A stretch of 64,000 nt of DNA from Denitratimonas yunnanensis (SeqCode) (GCA_026410415.1 JAPMLR010000005.1:1-64000); one strand, 5' to 3'. Counted from the first letter of the stretch, positions 1 through 7,765 are shown. Numbers and translations are program-made. Notes: a model not told the origin generated them from the sequence alone.

Positions 1-528
1 CTGGCCGGCGGCGTGGCCGTCATCAAGGTCGGCGCAGCCACCGAAGTCGAGATGAAGGAAAAGAAGGCGCGCGTCGAAGACGCCCTGCACGCGACCCGTG
101 CGGCGGTGGAAGAAGGCGTGGTGCCGGGCGGCGGCGTGGCGCTGATCCGCGCCAAGTCGGCGGTCGAGAACCTCAAGGGCGCCAACGAGGACCAGAACCA
201 CGGCATCCAGATCGCCCTGCGCGCGATGGAAGCGCCGCTGCGTGAGATCGTCGCCAATGCGGGCGAAGAGCCGTCGGTCATCGTCAACCAGGTGAAGGCC
301 GGTTCCGGCAACTTCGGCTACAACGCCGCCAACGGCCAGTTCGGCGACATGGTGGCCTTCGGCATCCTGGATCCGACCAAGGTCACCCGCACCGCGCTGC
401 AGAACGCGGCCTCCATCGCGGGCCTGATGATCACCACCGAAGCGATGGTGGCCGAGGCGCCGAAGAAGGAAGAGCCCGCCATGCCGGCAGGTGGTGGCAT
501 GGGTGGCATGGGCGGTATGGATTTCTGA
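1..528 (+). CDS. groEL: Chaperonin GroEL, C-terminal part (5' end outside window)
   Basis: The frame is open from the first base and encodes about 175 residues, matching GroEL from roughly residue 372 to the end. Visible landmarks are [15 protein letters not shown], the block around [30 protein letters not shown] and the Gly-Met tail ending GGMGGMDF. GroEL forms the 14-mer Hsp60 cage that folds cytosolic proteins with GroES. This part covers the end of the apical/intermediate region and the C-terminal equatorial domain. It is followed by a strong hairpin terminator. Bases 60-528 are repeated almost exactly at 5427-5895, so this end of the gene is one copy of a 535-bp direct repeat. Confidence 0.98.
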   Translation: MAGGVAVIKVGAATEVEMKEKKARVEDALHATRAAVEEGVVPGGGVALIRAKSAVENLKGANEDQNHGIQIALRAMEAPLREIVANAGEEPSVIVNQVKAGSGNFGYNAANGQFGDMVAFGILDPTKVTRTALQNAASIAGLMITTEAMVAEAPKKEEPAMPAGGGMGGMGGMDF

Positions 529-594
529 TCCGGTCTTCCACGTTTCATCAAGCAACACCACAAAGCCCGGCCCCGTGCCGGGCTTTGTGCTTTG
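60..594 (+). repeat. 535-bp direct repeat, left copy (groEL 3' end plus terminator)
   Basis: Bases 60-594 match 5427-5961 without indels and with 14 mismatches counted by eye (about 97%). Identity starts inside groEL, passes the stop and terminator, and ends abruptly. The two copies flank the DGR-like island. Recombination between them would remove 5367 bp and leave one intact groEL end. Confidence 0.95.
559..589 (+). terminator. groEL terminator, first copy
   Basis: A perfect 13-bp stem (559-571 with 577-589) and a 5-nt loop begin 30 bp after the groEL stop. The T-run is weak, but the GC-rich stem is typical of terminators in high-GC genomes. It is duplicated at 5926-5956. Confidence 0.8.
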
Positions 595-1187
595 GGGCGC
601 CGAGGCCGAAACCTCCTGCCCGCGTCGAGAGGAGGATGAGGTACGAACTCAAAACGCATACCCAGTACGTCGGCTCAAGCGGCAAAGCGGCGGAGCCGAC
701 GGCTTCACACCGCATCCACACGGAAAAAACCGCCGCACACCCGAATGGCACTTGCTTTGTCGCCCAATCATGTCCGTAGCGCTTGACCTGGCTGCGAGCG
801 TGGCCCTGGGTGTCTTCAGCCAGGGATAGGGTTTGGGCCGTCGTTTTCGCATGCGTGGTTCGATGCGCTCTGGCCGATGGCTCACTTTGGTTTGCGCGAT
901 CATCCTATCGATCCGGGGTCAGCCATCCTCTTTTCTTTCGAGCACTTCCGGTTGGCTGCAAGGGCATCAGCGCTAAAGTAAGTGTCATTCCCTCACACCC
1001 CATTTTCGGGAATTGCGCGGATTCCTCCCAGACGTAAACTCGCCAACAGACCATGTCTGGTGGCAAGATTCCGACCCTCACGCATAAAAAATGACCACGC
1101 ACCGGGCGCATGGCGGAAGCCTCGGCCCACTGTTTCATCACAGAACCGACACAGCACACCAGCGCGGTACCGAACAGGGGAACCCTC
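595..1187. other. Intergenic region with no recognisable gene
   Basis: About 590 bp between the left repeat and the first DGR target. The short overlapping ORFs in all frames have no recognisable motif or convincing ribosome site. One 14-mer (937-950) also occurs in the variable region of the second target (3624-3637) and is followed here by a match to the start of the conserved 3' tract. It could be a scar of a lost template or variable repeat, but this is weak. Confidence 0.5.
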
Positions 1188-2135
1188 ATGCACGCCATAC
1201 CGACCCATGCCGCATCGCCCGCGCGCTGTGCACGAAATCAGCCATTCAAATGGAAACATTCCATTGAAATCAGCCTGTTGAATGGAAGTCCGGGGAGGGT
1301 AGCCCCTGCTGACACGCTCACCCGGGCACTCCAGCGCATCACCGCTCTGTTCGCCCTGCTGGCCTGCACCGGTCTCGTATGCGCCCAGAGCACCCCGCTC
1401 AACGACACCGGCCAGATCACCTGCTACAACTACACCAGCACCGGCACGGTTGCCCCCGCCACGCCTGATCCTGAAACAGCCGGCTTCAACGCACAGGACT
1501 GCACCCGTGGTGCCGCCGCCGCCGATGCCATGGGCAAGATGGTCAAGATAGGCGCATCCACGACACCGGGCCGCGACTACACCAAGATCGCCAACGACGG
1601 CAGCGAATTGCCCGCCAGCGCCATGCTGGGCAGCGGCCCCACCGACTGGGCCTGTACCCGCGACAACCTCACCGGCCTGATCTGGGAAGTAAAGGTCAAC
1701 AACCCAGCTCACCTGCGCCATTACGAGCACAGATACGCCTGGTACGACACCAATACCGCCATCAACGGCGGCAATGCCGGCAGCACCGGCGGCACCGGCT
1801 GCAATGCCCCCTTGCCCGGCAACTTCTGCAACACCAGCGCCTTCCGCGCGGCAGTCAATGCACTGGCCGGGGCAAATCGCCTGTGCGGCGCCACCGGCTG
1901 GCGCATGCCCACGTGGCTGGAACTGCAATCGCTGGTGGATTACGGCGCAGGCGCCGCGCCTTACATCGACGCGACGTATTTTCCCAATACGAATTTCTCT
2001 AACGCCTACTGGACTGGCGACAACTACGCTCCCAATGCGTCCAGAGCTTGGGTCGTCTACTTCAACAGCGGCCACATCATCGGCAGCAACAAGGGCCTCA
2101 GCCACGCAGTCCGGTTGGTGCGAGGCGGACAGTGA
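1188..2135 (+). CDS. Secreted DUF1566/Lcl-domain protein, DGR-type variable target 1
   Basis: 315 residues from an ATG preceded by AGGGG at 7 bp. An atypically long N-terminal stretch precedes a hydrophobic export segment (ITALFALLACTGLVCAQ), so the true start may lie further in, for example the TTG near 1278. The C-terminal half has the DUF1566 pattern: LTGLIWEV, GWRMPTWLELQSLVD, then YWTGDN and the closing HAVRLVRGGQ. This fold is a known target class of diversity-generating retroelements. The last 32 codons form the variable region aligned with target 2. The stop (TGA, 2133-2135) falls where target 2 has TGG, just inside the conserved 3' tract. Expected role is ligand binding outside the cell; the ligand is unknown. 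Confidence 0.8.
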   Translation: MHAIPTHAASPARCARNQPFKWKHSIEISLLNGSPGRVAPADTLTRALQRITALFALLACTGLVCAQSTPLNDTGQITCYNYTSTGTVAPATPDPETAGFNAQDCTRGAAAADAMGKMVKIGASTTPGRDYTKIANDGSELPASAMLGSGPTDWACTRDNLTGLIWEVKVNNPAHLRHYEHRYAWYDTNTAINGGNAGSTGGTGCNAPLPGNFCNTSAFRAAVNALAGANRLCGATGWRMPTWLELQSLVDYGAGAAPYIDATYFPNTNFSNAYWTGDNYAPNASRAWVVYFNSGHIIGSNKGLSHAVRLVRGGQ

Positions 2136-2146
2136 CTTGACCCTTT
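2037..2146 (+). repeat. DGR-like variable region VR1
   Basis: Aligns without gaps to 3646-3755. Of the first 23 codons, 15 differ. I count 23 base differences: 22 at codon positions 1 or 2 and one at position 3, with C kept as third base in 14 of the 15 changed codons. The following 41 nt (2106-2146) are identical except for 2135 (A against G, making a stop here). This is the pattern expected if AAC/ATC-type template codons were mutated at adenines, followed by a conserved initiation-of-homing tract. Confidence 0.82.
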
Positions 2147-2175
2147 GTTGAGCCCAGGCACAGCCGGGAGGCGAC

Positions 2176-3078
2176 GTGGCCCGATACGAGCATTTGCCGA
2201 TATGGCACGACGCCATGCGGCTTGCCGTGCATCTGGAACGCAGCGTGGCGCGTTTTCCGCGTTATCACAAATACACGCTCGGTACGGAGTTGCGGCGCGG
2301 TGCGCAAAGTCTGCTGGGCGCGATCATGCGCTGCGCCAGCGCGCGCGAAACCCGCACCGCAGAGCTGGAACGGCTGGTGTTGATCGTGGAACAGGTCAAG
2401 ACCCAACTGGCCCTGGCGCGCGAGGTACGTGTTTTCGCCAGTTTCAACGATTTCGCTCAGGCTGCGTCCGGCGGGAATCCTCCCGCCGCCCCGTCCTTCG
2501 ATCTGCGCTCGCTGGTGCAGCCGTTCGATGCCTGCCGGCGTGGCAAGAAGACCACGGACGAGACGATACGCTATGCGGCGCACCTGCTCGACCACCTCCT
2601 CGCTACCCGCGATGCGCTTGCCGGTTTCTCCTGGAAACCGTCACGCTCGCGCGCCTTCGTCTGCACCCGGCCAAAGCTGCGCGAAATCCATGCCGCGCCG
2701 TTTGGCGATCGGGTTGTTCACCATCTGCTGGTGCAGCAGTGGGAGAGGCTTTACGAGCCGGTCTTCATTTTCGACAGCTACGCCAACCGCCGCGGTAAGG
2801 GCACGCACGCGGCAGTGAACCGCTTGCAGGCGATGATGCGCTCGCTGCGCGGGTCGGACATCGCAGGCACGGCAAAGCCTGCCTCGGCGCAATGCCCACA
2901 ACGCGATGCCTGCGCAGAACGCCGTCTCGTCATCCCAGCCTGCGCCGGGACGACGGCGCTTTCGGCCCTGAGTCGTGAGCATTGGGCACCGGCGACATCA
3001 TCGGGCCGCATGGGCTGGTTCGCGCCTCAACGGCGCGCGCTTCTGGCTGGTGCAGGTGGAAACGCTGGTGGTGGCTGA
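2176..3078 (+). CDS. Avd-like protein fused to truncated DGR reverse transcriptase (degenerate)
   Basis: 300 codons from a GTG with GGGAGG just upstream, 40 bp after target 1. Residues 1-97 resemble the DGR accessory protein Avd, a four-helix bundle (FPRYHKYTLGTELRRGAQ, then helices rich in Arg and Glu). Residues 108-225 match the N-terminal part of DGR reverse transcriptases: FSWKPSRSRAF, KLREIHAAPFGDRVVHHLL, FIFDSYANRRGKGTHAAV. The homology stops there. The palm motifs, including the YxDD catalytic pair, are absent, and the last 75 residues run through a REP-like palindrome and low-complexity sequence. In an active DGR these two proteins, with the template RNA, would make mutated cDNA for the neighbouring targets. 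Avd and RT are normally separate genes with the template often nearby, so a deletion probably joined them. Enzymatically dead as read. Confidence 0.78.
   Translation: MARYEHLPIWHDAMRLAVHLERSVARFPRYHKYTLGTELRRGAQSLLGAIMRCASARETRTAELERLVLIVEQVKTQLALAREVRVFASFNDFAQAASGGNPPAAPSFDLRSLVQPFDACRRGKKTTDETIRYAAHLLDHLLATRDALAGFSWKPSRSRAFVCTRPKLREIHAAPFGDRVVHHLLVQQWERLYEPVFIFDSYANRRGKGTHAAVNRLQAMMRSLRGSDIAGTAKPASAQCPQRDACAERRLVIPACAGTTALSALSREHWAPATSSGRMGWFAPQRRALLAGAGGNAGGG
2921..2957. repeat. REP-like imperfect palindrome in the reverse transcriptase remnant
   Basis: The outer arms GCCGTC/GACGGC and inner arms CGTC..CCC/GGG..GACG form an imperfect hairpin of the type common in dispersed REP elements of high-GC proteobacteria. 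It lies about 70 bp after the last recognisable RT codon, so an insertion or rearrangement here may have ended the gene. No second copy was seen in the window. Confidence 0.45.
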
Positions 3079-3195
3079 GCGCGCAGGGCCGCATCGTGCG
3101 GGCCGACGCGCACGCAGGCGGCGCGATGGCAAGCGCCGGCGCGTGCTGACGGCATTGAACGACAGATATTGAGCAACGCAACGGAGAACAGGGCA

Positions 3196-5316
3196 ATGGC
3201 AACGAACTTCCCGATGAATCCCTGGCTGGCAGCCAGCATGACATGGCTGCTGCTGGCAGCCAGCGGCACGGCACTGGCGCAGACCTGCCCAACAAACAAT
3301 CGGCGCGTTGCGCCGGATACACGCTATACGGTGACCGCACCTGGCCCTGCGGGTGAAGCCGTCGTCACCGACACCCGGACCGGCCTGATGTGGAAGCAGT
3401 GCCGTGAAGGCCAGTCCGGCGCTACCTGCACCGGCACGGCCAGCACGATGACCTGGAGTGCCGCACTGACGGCAGCCGGTGCCAGCACCCACGCCGGCTT
3501 CGGCGACTGGCGGTTGCCCAACGCCATCGAATTGCAATCGCTGGTGGAGTCGGGCTGTTACGGCCCGGCCATCAACACCACGATGTTTCCCAATCCCGTC
3601 TCGACCACGAGCCAGGTGTGGTCTTCGAGCACTTCCGCTCTCGATGCGTCCGGCGCTTGGTACGTCGACTTCGGCGACGGCAGCCTCAACGCCAACGGCA
3701 AGCTCTTCAACTTCGCAGTCCGGTTGGTGCGAGGCGGACAGTGGCTTGACCCTTTTTCCTCTGAACACAACGCCACGCCGGATGCCTTCGACCCCGTCGA
3801 TCAGAACGATGTGCCGGTTTCCTCCCAACGCACCTCCGCTCCGGTCGCGGTATCGGGGTTGGCCACGGTAACGGGCATCGATGTGAGCGGTGCAGCCGGT
3901 TCGAGCTATTCCATCAATTCCACGCTCGATGTCGATTTCACCAGCGCCCCCGGCGTGGTGAAGAATGGCGACATGGTGCGGGTGCGCCACACCAGCGCGG
4001 CTACGGCTGGCGTAGCCACCACCACCACCCTCATCATCGGCGGGGTTACCGGGGATTTCGTCACCACCACCGGGAGGCTCGATCAGCTCATCACCTTCGG
4101 TACCCATCCCGGCCCGGTGACCTATGGCGACACCTCCGCCTCCGTATCGGCCAGCGCCGACAGTGGCCTGGGCGTGGGTTACGGCGTTGCCGCAGGTTCG
4201 GAAACGCTGTGTGCGGTGAACGCCAGCACCGGCGCAATCACCACGCTGGCCGTGGGCAATTGCATCATCACCGCCAACCAACCCGGCGATGCCAACTACA
4301 ACCCCGCGCCGGAGGTAACCCAGACGGTGCAGATCACGCCACTGGCGATCACCGTGACGGCCAATGCTACCAGCAAGACTTACGGCGAAAGCGATCCGCC
4401 GCTGACTTATGGCGTTACTCCGGCACTGGTGAATGGCGACTCATTCAGCGGCAACCTCACGCGCGAGCCGGGTGAGAACGCGGGTGTATACGACATCCTG
4501 CAAGGCAGCCTGACCGCTGGCGACAACTACGCCATCACCTTCCACGGTGCCGTTTTCACCATCCACAAGGCGACACAGGCGACGCTTGTCGCCAGCGCTA
4601 CTCCCGGCAGCATCCTGTTCAACGAAACCAGCAGCTTGAGCACCAGTGGTGGCTCGGGTGGAGGTGCGGTGAGCTATGCCGTGACGGCAGGCGGGTTGAT
4701 CTGCGACGTGACGGGTAACACGCTGACCGGCATCGGCCTTGGCACCTGCACGGTAACGGCGACCAAGGCGGCAGATGCCAATCATCTAGCGGCAACCGCG
4801 ACGGTGGATGTGACGGTAACGCCGAAGGCCGACCTGGAAATCGCCAAGGATGCGAACCGGACAACGGCGTTGGTCGGGGATACGGTGGTGTATTCCATCG
4901 TGGTGTCGAATGTCGGACCAAATGATGTGGTTGGGGCCAGCGTGATCGACAATCCGCCGGGGACGTTGGTGGATGTGGAATGGACCTGCGTTCTGTCGGC
5001 ATCGAGCATCGCGTGCCCGGCTGCGCCGAACGATGCGGGCGAGGGCGCGATGAGCGTGCTGGTGAATCTGCCCGCCGGTGCGCATCTGCGCTACGACCTG
5101 TCGGGTACGGTGCAGGCTGTGATCGGTGCGCAGGTCGAGAACACCGCGAACGTGGCGGTGCCTGTGGGCATGACCGATCCCGATGGTGACGACAACAGCT
5201 CTACCGCATCGGTGCTGATCGTGCCGGTGGGCATCTTTGCCGATGGCTTCGAAACCGGATCGGGCCTGCTCACGGTGCCGGCGGCGGAGAGGGCGCGGGC
5301 AAGGGGCGAGAGGTAG
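3196..5316 (+). CDS. Large secreted DUF1566 protein with internal variable region and Ig-like stalk, DGR-type target 2
   Basis: 706 residues from the ATG at 3196 (AGGG upstream); an upstream TTG at 3169 is also possible. A signal peptide ends at ALAQ (about residue 29). Residues 30-183 form a DUF1566/Lcl domain: TDTRTGLMWKQC, GFGDWRLPNAIELQSLVES, and the variable region ending FAVRLVRGGQ. Unlike target 1, the frame reads TGG after the variable region and continues. A long stalk follows: a domain with NGDMVRVRHTS, Ig-like modules, an MBG-type module (KTYGESDPPLTYG), another Ig-like module and a DUF11-type module (SNVGPNDVVGASVIDN). The tail has IFADGFETG, shared with the protein at 7766-10657. 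Likely a surface-displayed binding protein on a stalk. Confidence 0.82.
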   Translation: MATNFPMNPWLAASMTWLLLAASGTALAQTCPTNNRRVAPDTRYTVTAPGPAGEAVVTDTRTGLMWKQCREGQSGATCTGTASTMTWSAALTAAGASTHAGFGDWRLPNAIELQSLVESGCYGPAINTTMFPNPVSTTSQVWSSSTSALDASGAWYVDFGDGSLNANGKLFNFAVRLVRGGQWLDPFSSEHNATPDAFDPVDQNDVPVSSQRTSAPVAVSGLATVTGIDVSGAAGSSYSINSTLDVDFTSAPGVVKNGDMVRVRHTSAATAGVATTTTLIIGGVTGDFVTTTGRLDQLITFGTHPGPVTYGDTSASVSASADSGLGVGYGVAAGSETLCAVNASTGAITTLAVGNCIITANQPGDANYNPAPEVTQTVQITPLAITVTANATSKTYGESDPPLTYGVTPALVNGDSFSGNLTREPGENAGVYDILQGSLTAGDNYAITFHGAVFTIHKATQATLVASATPGSILFNETSSLSTSGGSGGGAVSYAVTAGGLICDVTGNTLTGIGLGTCTVTATKAADANHLAATATVDVTVTPKADLEIAKDANRTTALVGDTVVYSIVVSNVGPNDVVGASVIDNPPGTLVDVEWTCVLSASSIACPAAPNDAGEGAMSVLVNLPAGAHLRYDLSGTVQAVIGAQVENTANVAVPVGMTDPDGDDNSSTASVLIVPVGIFADGFETGSGLLTVPAAERARARGER
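3646..3755 (+). repeat. DGR-like variable region VR2
   Basis: The gap-free partner of 2037-2146. Changed codons keep C in the third position (GGC, TAC, GAC, GGC, GAC, AGC, CTC, AAC, GCC, AAC, GGC, CTC, TTC, AAC, TTC), as expected for adenine-mutated AAC/ATC template codons. The 3' tract from 3715 is shared with VR1. The region is internal to the ORF, whereas most known variable regions lie at the protein C-terminus. Confidence 0.82.
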
Positions 5317-5365
5317 GGCGACATGTGAGGCAAGATTTGGAACGGGTGTGTCGCTGCAGTCTGTC

Positions 5366-5385
5366 GAGCGGAGCTTGCTCCGCTC
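5366..5385. repeat. Perfect 9-bp inverted repeat after target 2
   Basis: GAGCGGAGC and GCTCCGCTC with a 2-nt loop, 50 bp after the target 2 stop and 41 bp before the right groEL repeat. No T-run follows, so it is a weak terminator candidate. Some DGRs carry a hairpin downstream of the variable region, but this one is far from VR2. Confidence 0.5.
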
Positions 5386-5427
5386 CGCTACTGCATATTC
5401 CAAGTCGAGCAAGCTCCAATGCTCACA

Positions 5428-5895
5428 AAGAAGGCGCGCGTCGAAGACGCCCTGCACGCGACCCGTGCAGCGGTGGAAGAAGGCGTGGTGCCGGGTGGTG
5501 GCGTGGCCCTGATCCGCGCCAAGTCGGCGGTCGAGAACCTCAAGGGCGCCAACGAGGACCAGAACCACGGCATCCAGATCGCCCTGCGCGCGATGGAAGC
5601 GCCGCTGCGTGAGATCGTCGCCAATGCGGGCGAAGAGCCGTCGGTCATCGTCAACCAGGTGAAGGCCGGTTCGGGCAACTTCGGCTACAACGCCGCCAAT
5701 GGCGAGTTCGGCGACATGGTGGCCTTCGGCATCCTGGATCCGACCAAGGTGACCCGCACCGCGCTGCAGAACGCTGCGTCGATCGCAGGCCTGATGATCA
5801 CCACCGAAGCGATGGTGGCCGAGGCGCCGAAGAAGGAAGAGCCCGCCATGCCGGCAGGTGGTGGCATGGGTGGCATGGGCGGCATGGATTTCTGA
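5428..5895 (+). pseudogene. Duplicated groEL 3' fragment
   Basis: In frame from [11 protein letters not shown] to the GGMGGMDF end, matching the last 156 or so residues of GroEL. An ATG at 5419 could start a 158-residue product, but it would lack the apical domain and most of the ATPase, so it is not a working chaperonin. It differs from the first copy at 13 coding bases; 12 are silent and one changes Gln to Glu. The bias to silent sites suggests the copy diverged as part of a functional groEL and arrived by recombination, rather than decaying in place. Confidence 0.88.
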
Positions 5896-5925
5896 TCCGG
5901 TCTTCCACGTTTCATCAAGCAACAC

Positions 5926-5956
5926 CACAAAGCCCGGCCCCGTGCCGGGCTTCGTG
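5926..5956 (+). terminator. groEL terminator, second copy
   Basis: The same 13-bp stem as at 559-589 with one change (T to C at 5953) that turns an A-T pair into an A-C mismatch. Duplicated as part of the groEL repeat. Confidence 0.7.
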
Positions 5957-6096
5957 CTTTGCGCGGCGTCTGCGGCGAGAACCTCCAGCGGGCCGTTGAC
6001 TGGTGTGCGTGGCGTGATGAATCCGAATGGCTGTGTCCTGCGTAGTAATGGGTGCTGCGATTGCAGCCATCCCTTACATCGCCTTGAGGACCCACC

Positions 6097-6645
6097 ATGA
6101 TCACTCGTCGCCTCGCTCTCGCTCTCTCGCTCGCCCTGCTCGCGCCGCTGCCTCTGATCGCGCACGCCGACGCTCCCGGTTCCGCCTCCACTCCGGCCAC
6201 TCAGACGACAGTCGTCGACGTCGCCGCGGGATCGCCCGATCACACCACCCTCGTCGCCGCGGTCGGCGCGGCCGATCTGGCGGGCACGCTGTCGTCGGCC
6301 GGTCCCTTCACGGTCTTCGCGCCCACCAATGGCGCCTTCGAGGCGTTGCCCGCAGGTACCGTCGACAGCCTGCTCAAGCCGGAGAGCAAGGGTACGCTCA
6401 CCAGCATCCTGACCTATCACGTGGTGTCCGGCCGGGTCGATGCCGCCACGCTGGTATCGCAGATCCAAGCCGGTGGCGGTCAGGCCGAGCTGACCACCGT
6501 ACAGGGCGGAACGCTGGTCGCGAGCCTCGACGGTGATCGCGTCCTGGTGACCGACGCCAAGGGCGGCAAGGCGGTCGTGACCGCGGCGAACCTCGCCGCC
6601 GGCAACGGCGTCGTGCATGTCGTCGATCGCGTGCTGATGCCCTGA
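6097..6645 (+). CDS. Fasciclin (FAS1) domain protein, secreted
   Basis: 182 residues. A signal peptide (MITRRLALALSLALLAPL...AHA) is followed by a single FAS1 domain from about residue 40 to the end. The conserved H1 box (GPFTVFAPTNGAFEALP), LTYHVVSGRV and the closing GNGVVHVVDRVLMP are all visible. FAS1 domains mediate adhesion or extracellular interactions; the bacterial partner is unknown. The barrel gene at 6680 follows after 34 bp with no terminator, so the two are probably cotranscribed. Confidence 0.93.
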   Translation: MITRRLALALSLALLAPLPLIAHADAPGSASTPATQTTVVDVAAGSPDHTTLVAAVGAADLAGTLSSAGPFTVFAPTNGAFEALPAGTVDSLLKPESKGTLTSILTYHVVSGRVDAATLVSQIQAGGGQAELTTVQGGTLVASLDGDRVLVTDAKGGKAVVTAANLAAGNGVVHVVDRVLMP

Positions 6646-6679
6646 TCCCCCGCACCCAACTTTCCCTGGAGAACACGTA

Positions 6680-7459
6680 ATGAACAAGCTGATGCTCTGC
6701 GCCGCGCTGTGCGTGCTGGCCTCCCCTGCGTTGGCCGCCCCCGAGAGCGGTCGTTTTTCCCTGTCCGTACTCGGTGGTGCCGACAAGCCGCTCAGCGGCG
6801 ACGTCCATGGCGGTGCGATTGCGGCTGTGCCTGACCTCGGCCCGCTCAATCCGGCCTTGGCCGGAGTCGATGCGGAACTGCGCATCCAGTCGCGCGATCA
6901 CGACGAGATCTTCGGTACCGCCACGTCGGTGGGCCTGGAGCTGGGCTATGGCCTGAGCGACCGGGGCGAAGTATTCCTGCAGGCCCGCGAGACCAGCGCC
7001 GGCGACGGCCGGGTCCGGGTCGGTGCCGCCTTCGTGCCAGCGCTCAATACCGAGCTTGACGTGTTCGGCAGATTCTCTGGCTACGACGCCTACACGTGGG
7101 AGGTCGGTTACCGGCACTTCTTCGGCGACACGGGCAAGGTCCGACCGTTCGTCGCGGCGCGACTGGGCGCGACCGAGACCGATGTCATCACGGCCACCTT
7201 CGAGATTCCCGACGCCGCGATCACGATCCCGAACGCGCCCTTCTACGACAAGGGCTGGGCGGTGAGCGGCGGGCTCGATGCCGGCGTGCTGTTCCCGTTC
7301 ACCAAGCGCTTCAGCATGACCTTCACCGCCGGGCTGAATTACATCGGCGATCTGTCCGACGATGACTCCGCGATCGCCGGGCTCGGCTTGGCGACGATCA
7401 ATGACACCGGCAGTCGCGTCTCGATGCCGGTGACGTTGACCGGCCGCTGGGACTTCTGA
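6680..7459 (+). CDS. Outer membrane beta-barrel protein
   Basis: 259 residues with an N-terminal signal peptide (MNKLMLCAALCVLASPALA) and a GGAGAA-like ribosome site (CTGGAGAAC). The mature part has alternating amphipathic strands separated by turns, such as GLELGYGLSDRGEVFLQAR, WEVGYRHFFG and RPFVAARLG. It ends in a strand terminating with aromatic Phe (TLTGRWDF), the usual BAM targeting signal. No specific family is recognised; it looks like an 8-12 strand OmpA/OprF-like barrel without a periplasmic domain. Probably in an operon with the fasciclin gene, which suggests a joint surface or envelope role. Confidence 0.8.
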   Translation: MNKLMLCAALCVLASPALAAPESGRFSLSVLGGADKPLSGDVHGGAIAAVPDLGPLNPALAGVDAELRIQSRDHDEIFGTATSVGLELGYGLSDRGEVFLQARETSAGDGRVRVGAAFVPALNTELDVFGRFSGYDAYTWEVGYRHFFGDTGKVRPFVAARLGATETDVITATFEIPDAAITIPNAPFYDKGWAVSGGLDAGVLFPFTKRFSMTFTAGLNYIGDLSDDDSAIAGLGLATINDTGSRVSMPVTLTGRWDF

Positions 7460-7493
7460 CATCGCCCGGTGCGAAAGGAAAGTTCCAGAGAAT

Positions 7494-7519
7494 AACCCCG
7501 CTTCGGCGGAGTTTTTCTT
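7494..7519 (+). terminator. Rho-independent terminator after the barrel gene
   Basis: A short GC stem around a TTCG loop (ACCCCGC/GCGGAGT, one mismatch) is followed directly by TTTTTCTTT. It closes the 6097-7459 unit. Confidence 0.8.
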
Positions 7520-7703
7520 TGCCACAGTGCCGCGAGCGCTGGCGTCAGAGCGCACTGGGTTGGAGTGCTTCGACCTTGCCCGGTGGGCGCCAGCAGGGAG
7601 TGCGCCTGTCGCCGGATCATGGGGCTGCGGCCACAACCAATGTCCTCGTGCCGAATCCGCGGCATTGCAGCTGCCCAAAGGCGGATGCCGCAGGTCGGAA
7701 AAG

Positions 7704-7731
7704 ACGACGGCCACCCGGAGGTGGCCGTCGT
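7704..7731 (-). terminator. Terminator of the Asp-box/P-domain protein gene
   Basis: A perfect 12-bp stem (7704-7715 with 7720-7731) and a 4-nt loop. On the minus strand it is followed by CTTTTCC, 34 bp after the stop of the gene at 7766. Confidence 0.82.
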
Positions 7732-7765
7732 TGTTGCATCAAGGACAGGGCTGACGCCCGCGCCT

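Larger units (their letters stand above)
5427..5961 (+). repeat. 535-bp direct repeat, right copy (groEL 3' end plus terminator)
   Basis: Partner of 60-594. The left edge lies in non-groEL sequence after target 2. The right edge lies just past the terminator, 135 bp before the fasciclin gene, which is probably the ancestral groEL downstream neighbour. Confidence 0.95.

Noticed and set aside
993..2216. Long minus-strand ORF of 407 codons opposite DGR target 1
   Set aside because: It is a shadow of the GC-rich plus-strand gene: low-complexity Gly/Ala/Val content, no motif, no ribosome site.
2140..3195. A template repeat next to the reverse transcriptase remnant
   Set aside because: I searched this interval by eye for the conserved tract and for AAC-rich sequence with the right flanks and found none; an 11-nt match near 2464 to VR2 is too short to count.
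5419..5895. A second functional GroEL
   Set aside because: It lacks about 390 N-terminal residues including most of the ATPase and the whole apical domain.
4786..6885. Minus-strand ORF of 699 codons crossing target 2, the groEL copy and the fasciclin gene
   Set aside because: It spans three genes with clear family motifs on the plus strand and is rich in Arg, Gly and His; an artefact of high GC.
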